A DNA stretch of 64,000 bases, taken from assembly GCF_038396675.1 (NCBI RefSeq), contig NC_088934.1, forward strand, positions 36,713,001 to 36,777,000, written 5' to 3'. Source of the stretch: Hydra vulgaris. Its lineage: Eukaryota > Cnidaria > Hydrozoa > Anthoathecata > Hydridae. The first letter of the stretch is position 1, and every line of letters starts with the position of its first letter. The notes below the pieces were generated by a model that did no database searches, was not told where the DNA came from, and worked only from the letters and a program-made list of their open reading frames with translations. Both the position numbers and the translations under genes were made by a program. Positions 38,480-49,930 of the stretch are shown here, piece after piece.

Positions 38480-38620
38480 CCCAAGTATAGATGAAGAAAG
38501 TTTGCTTGATCCAGAATCTAATATTGAAACTCATCCACAAGTGAAAACTAGCCATCTTTTAAGATGATCTCAATAAAACCGGAGAACACTCCAAAGGTAT
38601 GGTTTTGAGACAAATAATTT
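38480..38620 (+). pseudogene. Possible C-terminal tail of the Gypsy-type polyprotein
   Basis: The plus strand reads PSIDEESLLDPESNIETHPQ, then TSHLLR, a stop, SQ, a stop, NRRTLQRYGFE. A Leu-Arg-Arg-Ser-x-Arg-x-Arg-x-x-Pro-x-Arg-Tyr-Gly ending is common at the end of LTR-element integrases. The orientation agrees with the integrase at 36985-37640. The call rests on a short motif. Confidence 0.45.
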
Positions 38621-38793
38621 TATTGATTGGAAGAATGTTATGAATCATTTATAAATGTTATGAACTTATAATGACTTAATATCTTTCTTTAGAATTGCTG
38701 TGCTATTAATTATTATTTAAAAATTTCTATTGTATTGATTTAGTGACATATGATAGATAAAGCCTTAATAGTTAAAAGGTGTTATTATTTCAG

Positions 38794-38957
38794 ATTGCAA
38801 CCTTTTCTTAACTCTATAACTCCAAAACAAGAACCTTAACAAACAAGACCACAGTGGGGAGAAATAAGTTAAGTGCAGTATCACCAGGAACATGGTGGGG
38901 ATCGAACTCGGAACTTCTTGCTTATGAGGCGAGCACTCTACCACTACACCTCTACCA
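38794..38957 (-). mobile_element. tRNA-derived SINE, copy 3, with visible A and B boxes
   Basis: On the minus strand the head reads TAGTGGTAGAGTGC (38948-38935, A-box-like) and, about 25 bases on, GAGTTCGATCCC (B-box-like, near 38912-38900). This arrangement is that of an RNA polymerase III promoter in a tRNA gene. TGTTCCTGGTGATACTGCAC and then the shared core AAGGTTCTTGTTTTGGAGTT and ATAGAGTTAAGAAAAGGTTG follow, linking it to the copies at 30372 and 35448. No poly-A tail is obvious. Confidence 0.8.
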
Positions 38958-39350
38958 TTGAAATAGGAAAGAAGAAATTGATAAGTTGATAACAATTAAT
39001 CTATTCACCGTAACTGGTTAAAGACTTCTTCATATGCAGGTATAGCAAAATAATATATAAAAGAGTGGTAAAAAATATGTTTTTAGTATAAATCTTATGG
39101 GTATAATAAAAACAAATAAACAAACCAATATAACAACTTTAATAAAAATAAGAAATAAAAAAAATGAAATGAAACTAAGCAATAACAAAATGTTTGTTAT
39201 AACAGTAATGCTTGACCATAAACAGAAAAAACAATTAAACAATAAACAGAAAAATTCTTAAGAAAAATATGCTACAAGGTTAAAAATACACTTATAAATT
39301 TAATTATAGACAATCTAATAAACTAATAAACAATCAGAACTCAAGTAGTC

Positions 39351-39677
39351 AAAATCAAGAATGAAGAATCTAGTGGATTATTATGTGATATAGGGATTTT
39401 ACAGGGTAGTTTACTTGGAACTCTTTTGTTTATAAATTGCATGAACAATATTGCATCAAAAAATAAGTATTTATTTATTGATTTGTTTGGTGATGAAAGA
39501 TTGGTGTGTATTGATGGTACTTACTTCAAAGAAGAAACAAAATTGTTAAAATTACTTGATAATAAAATAGAAAAATTTTTAAAACATGTTTACTTCAACT
39601 GGAAATTTAAGTCATTTTATGTAAAAAATTGCAAAGTACATCAACGCAAAACTAAAAAAGGTAGTTATTTTTACTGA
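39351..39677 (+). pseudogene. LINE reverse transcriptase fragment
   Basis: The plus strand reads ESSGLLCDIGILQGSLLGTL, then LFINCMNNIASKNKYLFIDL, then FGDERLVC. This follows the order G-x-x-Q-G-S-x-L-G-x-L-L-F-x-x-Y-x-N-D-L followed by F-A-D-D of LINE RTs; the ADD has become GDE. A Lys-rich stretch follows to the stop at 39677. It is a small isolated relic. Confidence 0.65.
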
Positions 39678-40380
39678 AGTTATGCAAAGCAGGGAAAAAA
39701 TTGTTACTTGTCAAGGATTTAAAACTATAAAACTTAATTACAAAAAATTACAGTGAATTAGAATAGAACTTCAAAAAAAACAACTTCTTCAAAAATTGAA
39801 AATTATTTATTAAAATACATTTAATGGAACAACATGTAAAATGTTTTTTAAGTTTCTAAATAAACAAAACAAAGTATTCAAATTAAAACAAAGATATATT
39901 TTTATATATTTAGATCAAAAATAATTTCTTTTATTTGTAGTAAATATATATTAAATTTAATTTTGTTCTTATTTATTTTTACCCTTTCCGTGAAAAGTAA
40001 CTTAAAAATAGTTACTTGATTTATACATTAAAAAATTACCTTGATTTCGTGATTTAACCTAAATCTAATTTGTTAGACAAACATTTCATAGACACCATAA
40101 ACACAAAACCCGCTATCAACTTTCTTTTTTCGTTGGAGTTTTTGTCGATTTATAACAAGTTCAAGCGTAATAGTTTGGTAAACCATATTTGCATAGAAAG
40201 TTGCGTCATTTAGATTTCAAGATAATTCATTTATAACAAACGTTAATCGATTTATGTTGCAGATTTATAATAATTATCCAAGCAATGTCAAACCACAATC
40301 TATTGACGTTGTTTATAAATAAATAATTTCAAAATCTAACGACGCAATTTAAAAAAAACACAAAAAACATAGAAAAGAAA
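39678..40380. other. AT-rich stretch with nothing recognised
   Basis: No gene or repeat could be supported before the LINE leader at 40381. Confidence 0.5.
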
Positions 40381-40428
40381 TAAGACCGTACTAACTAGGA
40401 TCATTAAGACCGTACTAACTAGGATCAT
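40381..40428. repeat. Perfect 24-bp tandem duplication upstream of LINE ORF1
   Basis: TAAGACCGTACTAACTAGGA plus TCAT occurs twice without change. It lies about 110 bp before the first ATG of the LINE and may be in its 5' leader or be flanking duplication. Confidence 0.9.
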
Positions 40429-40535
40429 TTCTATAGTATGCGTCTTAAAGTTTGTTTAGATCTTTAAAAGTTTTTAAATGCGAATTTAAGTTAAAGACTT
40501 TCAAGGAAGAAGATTTTTAGATTATATTTTTTGTC

Positions 40536-41631
40536 ATGGCGATTTCATATTCACATGCAACCAAGCTTCATACGGACAGATCCGAAAGAATTGTTGAATT
40601 CAAGACGAGAATTGTTTTTTCTAAAGTTAGTGATGCAAGATACTTAATTGAAAATGCTCAAGAAATTTCAGAACGAATTGCCGAAAAAATTGGTAAAGGA
40701 AAAATTGAGAATCTAACCTATCATAGAGACGGAAATTGGATAGCCGTGTTTAGAAATATAAACGATGCCAACACCATAGCTCGATCGGAAATCGAGTTGA
40801 CCGAATCTCAAAAACCAATATATTTTAGAAAAAGAGGAAGATTTTGGATGCCTGATAACAATCAAATGCGATCCGATCATTACAGACGAAGAACTTTCGG
40901 AACAATTAAAACCACACATTAAAAGTATAAATTCAATCAAACATGCAACATATGATTTTGACAGAACCATAGAAGACGGACGAAGACTCTTAAGAGTTAA
41001 TCTTACGAAAGCAGTTAAAGAAATGCCACACGAAATCGAAATAAACGGGCAAAAGAAAACTCTTAACTTTGCCAGAAAAGAACTCCTCTGCCGAACATGT
41101 GGCTCGATCTATATCCCGAGAGAAAGGTTCAAAACTAAAAAAACTCAAATAAACCAGCCCATCTCAACAACCATTCCAATGACTACCCCAATGGAAACTA
41201 AAAGACAACAAAAACGCGAAACAGAACCAAAAAGAGAGGTAAAAAACTCAATATATGTAAGCAAAAAAAATATTCCTAAATTTGTTGTCCTTGACGACGA
41301 CCAAATAGATATTAGTCTCCCTGAGGAAATTAAAAAGAAAGTAAGAGAAACACAAAAAAGGAATGAGGCTGACTTTGCTGAAGCTAGAAGAAAAGAAGAA
41401 AAAGAACAAGCACAACAAAAACAACACTCTGAAACCACAACAGTAGAAATACCACACATAGATTTTAAACCAAAAAAACAACAACAAAGAATCGAAAAAA
41501 TCATAAAAGTACAAATAAACAAAACAATAAATCAAGAACAAGTGCAATCATTGACAGAGAAGAAGAAGAAAGCGAAAATGAAGAATACGCCGACCGATGT
41601 AACAACAAGACACAGTATGACGACAAAATAG
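40536..41631 (+). pseudogene. LINE ORF1 (RNA-binding protein with zinc-knuckle-like CxxC)
   Basis: The first frame begins MAISYSHATKLHTDRSERIV and continues to 40922. A frameshift near 40870 lets it go on as EQLKPHIKSINSIKHATYDF and LRVNLTKAVKEMPHEIEING, then ELLCRTCGSIY with a CxxC. A long Gln/Lys/Glu-rich coiled tail follows to 41631. The arrangement (RRM-like part, C-x-x-C, charged tail) fits ORF1 of Tx1/L1-like LINEs. One frameshift is enough to explain the break. Confidence 0.7.
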
Positions 41632-42000
41632 AGGAAGACTCAAGCGGAAGATTTGATCAATGAAACGAAACGAGCAATAAGAAACAAACGCAACTACTAA
41701 CACCAGGAAAAGATAAAATGACCTGAAAGAAAAAAATCAAAAATGGCAACAGTAATTTTATCTACACAGAAAATACGGTGGTATGTGCATTTTTTATTAT
41801 TTTCTAAGTTTGTTATTACATTTTATTTTATTTATAGTTTATATAATGTTGACCATTTTTTACACTATATATTATCAGCATATGTGCTCCGATTGAAAGC
41901 TTTCCTTTGATTTAGGAAAGAAATACAAAAATTAACACTATTTTTTTCCTGAGATTTAAAGGAAATATTAAAAAAATAATGTTTATTTGAACGATTAAAA

Positions 42001-45000
42001 ATGGAGAAAATAAGTTTTTTTACGTCAAACGTTAATGGTTTGAATAATTTAAGTAGGCGAAAAACAATTATAAACTCTTTTAAAAACAAAAACCACGATT
42101 TCTTTTTAATAGAAGAAACCCATTTAGATAATGAGAAAGTAAATTTACTAGCAAGTGAATGGAATGGAGACATTTTTTTCTCTCCTGGGAATTCTAAAAC
42201 CCGTGGAACTGCAATTCTATGCAAAGCACATCACGAGCACGTGATTTTTTCAAGAAATGATATGCATGGGAATTTTAATTATATAGAAATAAAAATAAAA
42301 AACGTAAACTGTTTAATTATATATATATATATGTTCTCTCAGGCGAAAACACGTAATCCCTAAGGAAAAAATTATATATTGAATTAGCAAATATATTTCG
42401 CAATAAAGAACTCAAAGATTTTATTATTATCATGGGATGAGATTTTAATGGAACCCTTTCAATTAAAGACAGATATCCTATCTCAAATAAAAAAAAATCT
42501 CCCTCAAATAAAGTTTTAAAAACTCTTCTAAATATTCTAGAAATAGAGGACACGTGGAGAGTTTTTAAACAGAATGCAAACGAATATACATTTGCGTCCG
42601 CTAATGGAGTTTCTCACTCAAGACTATATCGTTTCTATATAAGTAAGAAAAGTAGACAAAATATAAAAACCTACTTTGAACCTACAAAATTAACGGATCA
42701 TTATAATGCTCAAATTATAAAATTAACAAATAACAAAATAACTTTCGGAAAAGGAACGTGGATATTAAACAATGCGCTCCTTTAAAACAACGAATACAAA
42801 ACTCTAATAGAAACGACCCGGGAAGAGTGGAGACAACAAAAAGAAAATTTTACAAACACAAAAGAATGGTGGGAAGCCGGAAAATAAAAAATAAAACAAA
42901 CTTCTACAAAATTTAGTAAAAAATTAAATCAAAATTAAAATAAAAAAGATTATAAACTAAAAAGACTTCTAAAAAACGCATCCAAGAAAATGCACTTAAA
43001 TAAAAATATGAAAATTTTATATTAAGACGTTAAAACAAAATTAGAATTAATTGAAAAAGTAAGAGCCGAAGGGGCGGCTATAAGAGCAAAAATTCAATGG
43101 CGATTAGAGGGAGAGAATTGTACAAAATTATTCTTCGATTTGGAGAAAAACAAACTAGCAAAACAATACGTTTCAGAAATAAATGACAAAAACGGAGAAA
43201 CAAAAAATACACCTGAATACATCCTATATGATTTCAGAGAGTTCTATAAAAACCTATGCAAAAATAAAAAAAAAACGATAACGATTCCCAGGAAATTCTT
43301 TTAATTAATTCTTAAGTTAATAAAGTAACTAAAGAAGATAATATACTTTTAAAAAAAGAAATATCAGAATAAGAAATTAAACAAACCCACAAATGAAAAA
43401 TAATAAATCACCAGGATCAGACGGCCTAACCATAGAATACTATAAAATATTCTTCGATCTGATAAAAAATGACCCTAAAGACACGTTAAATAACATGCTA
43501 AATACTGGCGAAATGACGCCCTCACAAAAAGAAGCTTTAATCACATGTATTTACAAAAAAGGAAATAAAAATGAAATCGGTAACTGGAGACCTATATCTC
43601 TGACAAATGTAGACTATAAAATTCTAACAAAAACTTTAGCCAATAGATTGGACAAAGCTTTACCAAAAATTATAAATAGTAACTAAACGGCCTCGATCAA
43701 AAACCGAACTATAAATAACAATTTAAGTTACACTAGAGATATTGACAGCATTTTTAATACTGATAGACTAGAAATATGTATACTTTTCATAGATCAAGTG
43801 AAAGCTTTTGATAGAGTAGATAGAACTTTTTTATTTAAAAGTCTTGAACACTTTGGTTTTGCAAAGGTTTTTATTTCTCATATTAAGACAATCTATAATA
43901 ACAAAAATGCTAAAATAAAAATGAATGCCTTTTTATCCGAAAATATAAATATCTTAAGAGGAGTACGACAAGGTTGCCCCTTTATCAATGAAATTGTACA
44001 TCATTCAAGCTGAAATATTTGCAACATATATAGGACAAAATAAGGACATTAAGAGGATTATAAATGGAGGAGAAGAAACAAAAATCCAACAATACGCTGA
44101 TGATACCAACTTCTACCTCTCGGGTGATAATTCTATAAAAATGGTAGGACAAGCCTTAAAACTAAACAAAAAAGCCACAGGCGCTTAAATAAACCTAGCC
44201 AAATGCCAAGGTATATGGTTAGGAGAAAATAAATTTAAAGATAAGGAACCATTACTAAATTTTGAATGGGGGGAATCATCCTTTAAGAGCCTCGGAATCA
44301 CTTTCTCAGCTTTAGGCAGTTTCTCCTACTTCACCCACTGAAGGGACCGATTTCAGGAAATGGATAATACCCTAAACAAATGGAGTAAATATAAACTTTC
44401 ATTAAAAGGAAGGAAAATTATTATCAACTCTTTGATAATCCCACAAATAACACATCTAGCCTTTATAATACCCCTCCCAAATGATGGAGTTTTAAGCAAA
44501 ATGGATATAAAAATAAATAAATTTATATGGGGCAGGAAAATACCCAACCTGAACAAACAAACAACACTACAAAAAATAAAAAATGGTGGAGTTGGAGTTG
44601 TCAGTCTAATAAACAAACTTAAGGCAATCCAAATGCAATGGGTCTCCAAATTATATAACCCAAGGTTGGAAGGCCCATGAAAGAACGCAATGCTTCACAT
44701 AATAAACTCGCATAGGAAATCAAACCAAAACGTACAAATATTTCAAACTAATGACATAATGATCGTAGCTGACATTGCGAAAACTTTTCAGCCCGGATTC
44801 CTACACCATAACTCAATAGGGTTAACGGAATCAGAGCTTAAAGTATCGTGTTAGCTTTGCCGTTTCAATGGCATAACAAAATTAAACAGGAAGGACAAAG
44901 TTATGACCATAACAAAGTACCCAATTTTTTAGCAAAACAAAAAGACAAATACGAATATAAAAATATTACAGTACTAAATATGTACAAACTCCTAAACAAA

Positions 45001-45375
45001 CCTAAAAACCCTTTGAATCTAAGATATAAAAAGTGGTCATTGAGGGATTACAATAGTATGAAAATACTAAACGAAGATGACTGGAAACAATTCTTTTTAA
45101 AAATACACAAAAGAAACACAAATAAAAAAGCAAATGATATACTATTTAAAATAGCGCATTTTATACGAGAGTTTGGAAATATTTTACTAGAAACTCTCAT
45201 TGTAGAAATTTTTTTTAACTGAATGAAGTCATATTATGATAAGAAAATATTTAGTATAAAATTTTTGCTTAACAAATTTGATGATAAAGTTAAAAATACA
45301 TTAAAAAAAGAACTTCTAATAATAAAAACAAACAACACACAAGATAAATACATTAATGAGATAAGAAATATTTTT
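42001..45375 (+). pseudogene. LINE ORF2: endonuclease and reverse transcriptase, YADD intact, many stops
   Basis: The endonuclease starts MEKISFFTSNVNGLNNLSRR and has FFLIEETHLDNEKV, then a stop-interrupted DFNGTLSIKDRYP and LTDHYNAQIIKL. The reverse transcriptase has KSPGSDGLTIEYYKIFFDLI, ALITCIYKKGNKNEIGNWRP, ISLTNVDYKILTKTLANRLD, LFIDQVKAFDRVDRTFLFKS, ILRGVRQGCP and QQYADDTNFYLSGDNS (YADD at 44093-44104). FKSLGITFS and KWSKYKLSLKGRKIIINSLI follow in the C-terminal part. A small deletion after RQGCP breaks the frame at about 43980. More than ten stops and shifts make it inactive. It is L1/Tx1-like by motif order and by spacing. Confidence 0.85.
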
Positions 45376-45380
45376 TAAAA

Positions 45381-46261
45381 TAGAAACCCTTACCTGGTCG
45401 CTGATATAAAAAACTATTATAGGTAATCTTAACTTTCTCGAATTCCGTAATTTCGTTTTATTTTGCTTTTTCGTTTTGTTTCGCTTTTTCGTTTTATTTG
45501 AATTTACTTCGATTTTTATTTTTTTGTTTTTTATTTTAGTTTTTAACGGATATAAATATTTTATATTTGGTTTTTTACTCTTACGGATTTTTTTTTATCA
45601 CGAGATTAACTCTCTTAAGAGGGACGTCAATAAGGCAAGTAGCTGGCTGACATTAAAAAATACAATATATCTAGAAAAGAAATATGAATATAGTTTAACA
45701 CTTTTATTTAATTTTTCCACATTTAAAAATATAATATTTATACATTGTATAGCAAGGTGGGTCATACCTTTTAATTTTTCTGAATAGGGCGCTAGATTTC
45801 TTTATAGATTTAAACGTTAAAATTTTTTAAAATAGGGGTTGCGTGGCATTTAAAAAGTAACAGTTTTAAAGTCTTAACATATGGGTAAAAATCCATATGT
45901 TAAGAATTTTAAAATGATATGTAAAAAAAGAGAACCAATTTTGTTTACACCGTCGCTGTCAGTAATTTCAAAAATTACGTTAGAAGACCAGAAGAGAATA
46001 TTGCCATTATTATAGTAAACATGTTATTAAAATAGTTTTTATTTGCTGACTTCTTGACGAAGGAACTCTACTTGTTTAGGATATATTTAGAATTATTAAG
46101 CCGCTTCCAAAAAAGTTTAATTTCAAGCTGAGGTGATGCAGAAACTCCAACAAAGAACTCGACAACCTGTTGAAGATTATTTCTTACTTTATCTAGATGT
46201 TTTAACCAATCTTGGGCCAATTTTCTTTTCTTTTGACATTCTTGAAACTTTCCAGCGTTAA

Positions 46262-46262
<1 letters not shown>
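45381..46262. other. AT-rich stretch with a small hairpin
   Basis: A TTTCG-rich low-complexity run at 45440-45500 gives a Phe-rich open frame that is not credible. CTTAACATATGG at 45873-45884 is repeated in reverse complement at 45893-45904 with an 8-base loop. Confidence 0.55.
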
Positions 46263-46328
<66 letters not shown>

Positions 46329-46340
46329 ATATATATATTA
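46263..46340. repeat. (TA)n microsatellite
   Basis: About 38 TA units with one TATTATA break. Confidence 0.95.
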
Positions 46341-47272
46341 ATAAAGTTTACAATTCAGTGACCTTTTCTATTTTTCTATTTACCTCTTCTATTTTTCTAC
46401 TTATAGGTTTTCCATTTTTACCAGAAAAAATATATTTTGATTTAATTTCTTACCACGAATCATTCAATAAAAGAATCACACAAACTGTCAGCGTAGAGGG
46501 TACTCCAGGTAAGCATAATCCACGTTTGTTTGTATTTTTTTATCTAATTTTTTTATCTATCTATCTTAAGGTTCTTTTTTTTTTTAACCGTAGGTAAAGC
46601 CATATACAATTTAAAAAATCATTATTCGAAGATATGTATTTGTGCAATGAATATTCTTAAATTCTTTAAAAGAGGTACCTTTATTCATACGAAGTATGTT
46701 AGACTATATGTTGGAGTAAGTTGACTCAGGAAACATATATAATTGAATTTGACATAAGAAAAGTATATTAACAAAAAGCATATACATTTGTAAATAGTGT
46801 TCGATTTACCAGTTGATTGGTGCGGTTAAAGTGTTCAATTAAACAAAGCATTTAATTGGTGCGGTTAAGTTTAAAGATTAATCACAACCTTAGGTTATAT
46901 TAACAAGATTGAATTTTTGTTGGCTGTAAAATTTATTGTGCATAAATTTGCTAGTATTTTTTCCCATTCAGTCAGATTTTTTTTTTGTTTTTTTTATTTC
47001 TTCTGTAGATTCACATCTACAAATGGACAGCTTCCTTATTAAATTAGCTCATAAGTTTTCAGTGAGCGAGAAGTCTGACAACAAAACAGGAAGAAAAATG
47101 TAGAATGAAAAATGAAGAACTTTATGAGGAGAACTTTGTTCCTTGCAAACTGATCCAAAATTTTTTGCTTTGTGGCTGGGAACGTTATCCTGCAAAAAAT
47201 AGTAATTAGGAACATTTTCTTCAAATTATTTCAATATTGATGACTACCAAAACTCCATTGAGCATGGTAATT
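46341..47272. other. AT-rich stretch with nothing recognised
   Basis: An open frame at 46358-46597 and one at 47039-47224 (minus) show no family features. GGTGCGGTTAA occurs twice near 46830 and 46859. Confidence 0.45.
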
Positions 47273-47464
47273 TAGTGCTCTAGGTGTGCCATGCTAGACA
47301 AGAATAAAATGAGGATAGAAAACTAGGAAAGAATAATTTCAGAACAGAATGTTTTATGATAGAAATAAAGAAACCTTACTAGAAAAGAATTTTTACAAAA
47401 GAATATTTTTTGGCAGAAATTTTGAAAAGAAACTTGAAATACTTTCTAAGAAAGAATATTTTTT

Positions 47465-47610
47465 AATAAACGTAAACAACTTGCTTGGAAAGAATTTTAT
47501 TTAATAATGCGAAAAACTTGCTAGGAAAGAATTTTATTTAATAAATCTAAAAAACTTGCTTCGACAGAATTTTATTTCATTAATCCAAAAAAACTTGCTA
47601 GGACAGAATT
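47465..47610. repeat. Direct repeats of about 40 bp in the left arm of the element
   Basis: About four units built on AACTTGCTAGGAAAGAATTT followed by TATTTAATAA, with substitutions, in direct order. Confidence 0.8.
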
Positions 47611-47715
47611 ACCATTTATAATAAAAGTGAATCACTGATGAATGATTCAGAAATTTCAGATAATCTTTATTATTTCACAAAGATTTTGTTAGATTATACT
47701 TATAATCTATAATGA

Positions 47716-47769
47716 CGATTAGGGTTAAGGTTAGGGGTTAGGGTCAGGGTTAGGGTTAGGGTTAGGGTT
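47716..47769 (+). repeat. Short interstitial TTAGGG array
   Basis: About eight to nine units of TTAGGG, some degenerate (TTAAGG, TTAGGGG, TCAGGG), then four clean ones. TTAGGG is the telomere unit of many animals. It sits exactly between the two mirror-image halves of the 47273-48074 element, so it is internal, not a chromosome end. Confidence 0.9.
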
Positions 47770-48776
47770 CTTTGCTAGCACGTTTTTAAAATTTCTTTTC
47801 TAAAATTTCTTTGCTAGTACGTTTTTTCAATTTTCTTTGCTAGAAAGAAAATGACTTTTACTTGTGCGATTTCTATCCTAAAAAAGTCTTTGCTAGCACG
47901 TTTTTCATTTTTCTTTGCCAGAAAGGATATATGTATTTCTTTCTTCTTTTCTATCCTTCAATTATTCTATCCTAAAAAGTAATCATGTTTTTTTCTATCA
48001 TAGCAAGAATTTTCATGTTTCTTTCCTAGAAAGGCTTTCCTGAATTCTTGTCTAGAACCGGCCACCGTGCTCTACATTCATCCTGCCCTCGCAAATAAAC
48101 ATTTCACATACGCGACAGGTGGCCATGATCCAACTCCAGATCATTGCCAAATTTGATTGTAAAGTTGATGCATTCGGCTTAAAAACTTTTTTCGGTCTCC
48201 GTATTACAAAGGCGCCTACAGCATGCCCAAATATTTAGATTAAAAAAGTAAAAAAAAAAAAAATACAAATTTGATATTGTGATTTTCAACATGTGAATTT
48301 TTAAGTTATTAAAGAAATAATTTTGCAGTGATTACTTTTATTATTATTTGGTTATTCTATAAACACGATTCCAGCTAATCAATAATCTCGGATTTAAAAA
48401 GACGAAATAGAAATCCTATTATACATAACTCTCTAACAGTTCTAAAAAACAAAGTAGGATAGATACATGTCTGTTATTTAAAATATTTGACTTATCTCCA
48501 GATTTAAAAAGATTTGTGTTATACTGGCAGTTTTTAGTTTGTCAAAAACAATACTTTTAAGTCAGGTATTAAATGAAAGATTAAAAATATAAAATAAAGA
48601 ACGTTCAATAGTATTAAACTCTGGTTTGAAAATATCTGATTTTATCAAATTATTCACTTTTTTCACTTTTGAGACTGCTATATGCAGCTCTTAAGCAGTC
48701 GTGATGCAATGCTCTCCCGCAGTGCTCTGTGATAATACTGTAAGGACTTCTGGGAGCGCCTAAATAACTATAAAAA

Positions 48777-48829
48777 AAAAACTTATGATAAACTTATGAA
48801 CTTCGTCCATAAGTTTATCATAAGTTTTT
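48777..48829. repeat. Perfect palindrome, 22-bp arms, 9-base loop
   Basis: AAAAACTTATGATAAACTTA plus TG (48777-48798), a nine-base loop, then the exact reverse complement (48808-48829). Confidence 0.9.
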
Positions 48830-48944
48830 AAATATGAATCAAATAGAGTGGAATATTGAGGATTTTTTTGTAGCAGCCAAATTTGGACCAATATTAACAA
48901 AATAGTTGTTCAGTTCTGTCTACAGAAGTTTATGTTATAGTTTA

Positions 48945-48981
48945 TATGTTAAATCAATTATAGCAATATTGATTTAACATA
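48945..48981. repeat. Perfect palindrome, 14-bp arms, 9-base loop
   Basis: TATGTTAAATCAAT (48945-48958) and its exact reverse complement (48968-48981). Confidence 0.85.
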
Positions 48982-49189
48982 AACAAATTTTCCATTTTTT
49001 ATAAAAAAAATTTATAATAAATGGAGTTTTTTTATTTTTATTTTTTTAACTAAATCCTTAATTACATTCCATTTTTGTTTAGTGTTTTAGTATTTTTTAT
49101 ATCTGACTATAATAAAGCTTTTTTGAGCATCTTTCCGTTATTTTTCAAAATACTTTTGTAATATTTATAAGTTATTTTATTTTTATAAG

Positions 49190-49930
49190 ATTTTTTAAAG
49201 ATACTTCATAAATAATTTTTCTTTCTTTCTTATAGATTTTAGTAAGGTTTTTGACATTCAGGGACTTTGAAGTGTCTTGGTCTTTCACGGCTGGATCACT
49301 CAATATAAAAAAGAGCGTGATGTCAAAAAAACAATCATAAATGTTTAGGATTAAAATTAACATTCTGGAAATAAATAATTTTTAAAGCCTTGTTTTGGAA
49401 GTGGAATAATCTAATAAGAGCTTGTTGATTGGACTGCCCTCATACTTGGCATGTATATTTTAGATTTAAGCCAAAAATAGGATGGTATATGTTGATGAGT
49501 GTATCAAAATTAACATAATGGCGAACTTCAACCAACATGCTATTAGATCTACTTAGTTTCATTGCTAAGTCTTTACAGTGGGATAAAAAGGAAAGGTTTG
49601 AATCAATTTATACCTAGATATTTAATTGAGTTAACAGGTTTAATTTTCTTGCCACTTAATCTAAAGTTCATATGTTTATAGATTTTTGTTTTATTTGATT
49701 TAAAGATAACGAGTTCAATTTTATTAGAGTTTTGAAAAAGTTTGTTGGAGCAAAGCCACTGAACTAGATTAGCAAAACCATGGTTAATGTGTTTGTTAAT
49801 TTTTTTTAAGGGATTTATTAACTAGCATTAGATTAGTATCATCAGCAAAGCGGCAAATAGCAGCAAACTTAATGGATGTGTAAAAATCATTAATATAAAG
49901 AAGAAATTGTAGTGTACAAACAGCAGCTAG
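49190..49930 (-). pseudogene. LINE reverse transcriptase fragment with FADD box
   Basis: The minus strand reads FLLYINDFYTSIKFAA, then CRFADDTNLMLVNKSLKK (FADD near 49849-49838). In shifting frames come SKTRLSGKKIKPVNSIKYLGI-like residues (actual: LSGKKIKPVNSIKYLGI), DLAMKLSRSNSMLVEVRHYV, FDTLINIYHPIFG, and QVLRAVQSTSSY-like tail residues. The palm and thumb order is that of CR1/L2-like LINEs. The polymerase acidic residues are intact but the frame is broken many times. The N-terminal half is absent. Confidence 0.7.

Larger units (their letters stand above)
40430..45380 (+). mobile_element. L1/Tx1-like LINE, nearly full length, degenerate
   Basis: This 5-kb stretch holds, in order, an ORF1 (40536-41631), a 370-bp gap and a long ORF2 with endonuclease, reverse transcriptase and C-terminal region (42001 to about 45375). 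No other gene intervenes. A-rich codon use differs from that of the CR1-like LINE at 19110-22625, so it is a separate family. Confidence 0.85.
47273..48074. mobile_element. Inverted-repeat element with subterminal repeats and a telomere-like core
   Basis: The two ends are imperfect inverted repeats. The left reads TAGTGCTCTAGGTGTGCCAT, then GCTAGACAAGAAT. The right, in reverse complement, reads TAGAGCACGGTGGCCGGTTC, then TAGACAAGAAT. Inside the left half are many copies of a CTTGCTAGGAAAGAATTTTA-like motif in one direction. Inside the right half are the same kind of motifs in the opposite direction (CTTTGCTAGCACGTTTTT, TTTCTTTGCTAGAAAG). Between the halves lies a short TTAGGG array (47716-47769). 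There is no ORF. It behaves like a foldback or MITE-type DNA element. The target duplication could not be fixed. Confidence 0.65.
48075..49189. other. AT-rich stretch with two palindromes
   Basis: Contains a 22-bp-arm palindrome (48777-48829) and a 14-bp-arm palindrome (48945-48981). A slightly GC-richer block at 48680-48765 is not recognised. Confidence 0.5.

Noticed and set aside
38885-38957. A tRNA gene on the minus strand
   Set aside because: A- and B-box sequences are present, but the acceptor stem cannot be paired and the sequence continues into the shared SINE core.
41145-41547. Minus-strand Phe/Cys/Ser-rich frames over LINE ORF1
   Set aside because: Antisense to a Lys/Gln-rich coding region, which automatically gives such residues.
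45476-45787. Phe-rich 103-codon frame
   Set aside because: Begins in a TTTCG low-complexity run and shows no family pattern.
47716-47769. A chromosome end
   Set aside because: The TTAGGG run is about 54 bp, degenerate at one side, and ordinary sequence continues on both sides within a symmetrical element.
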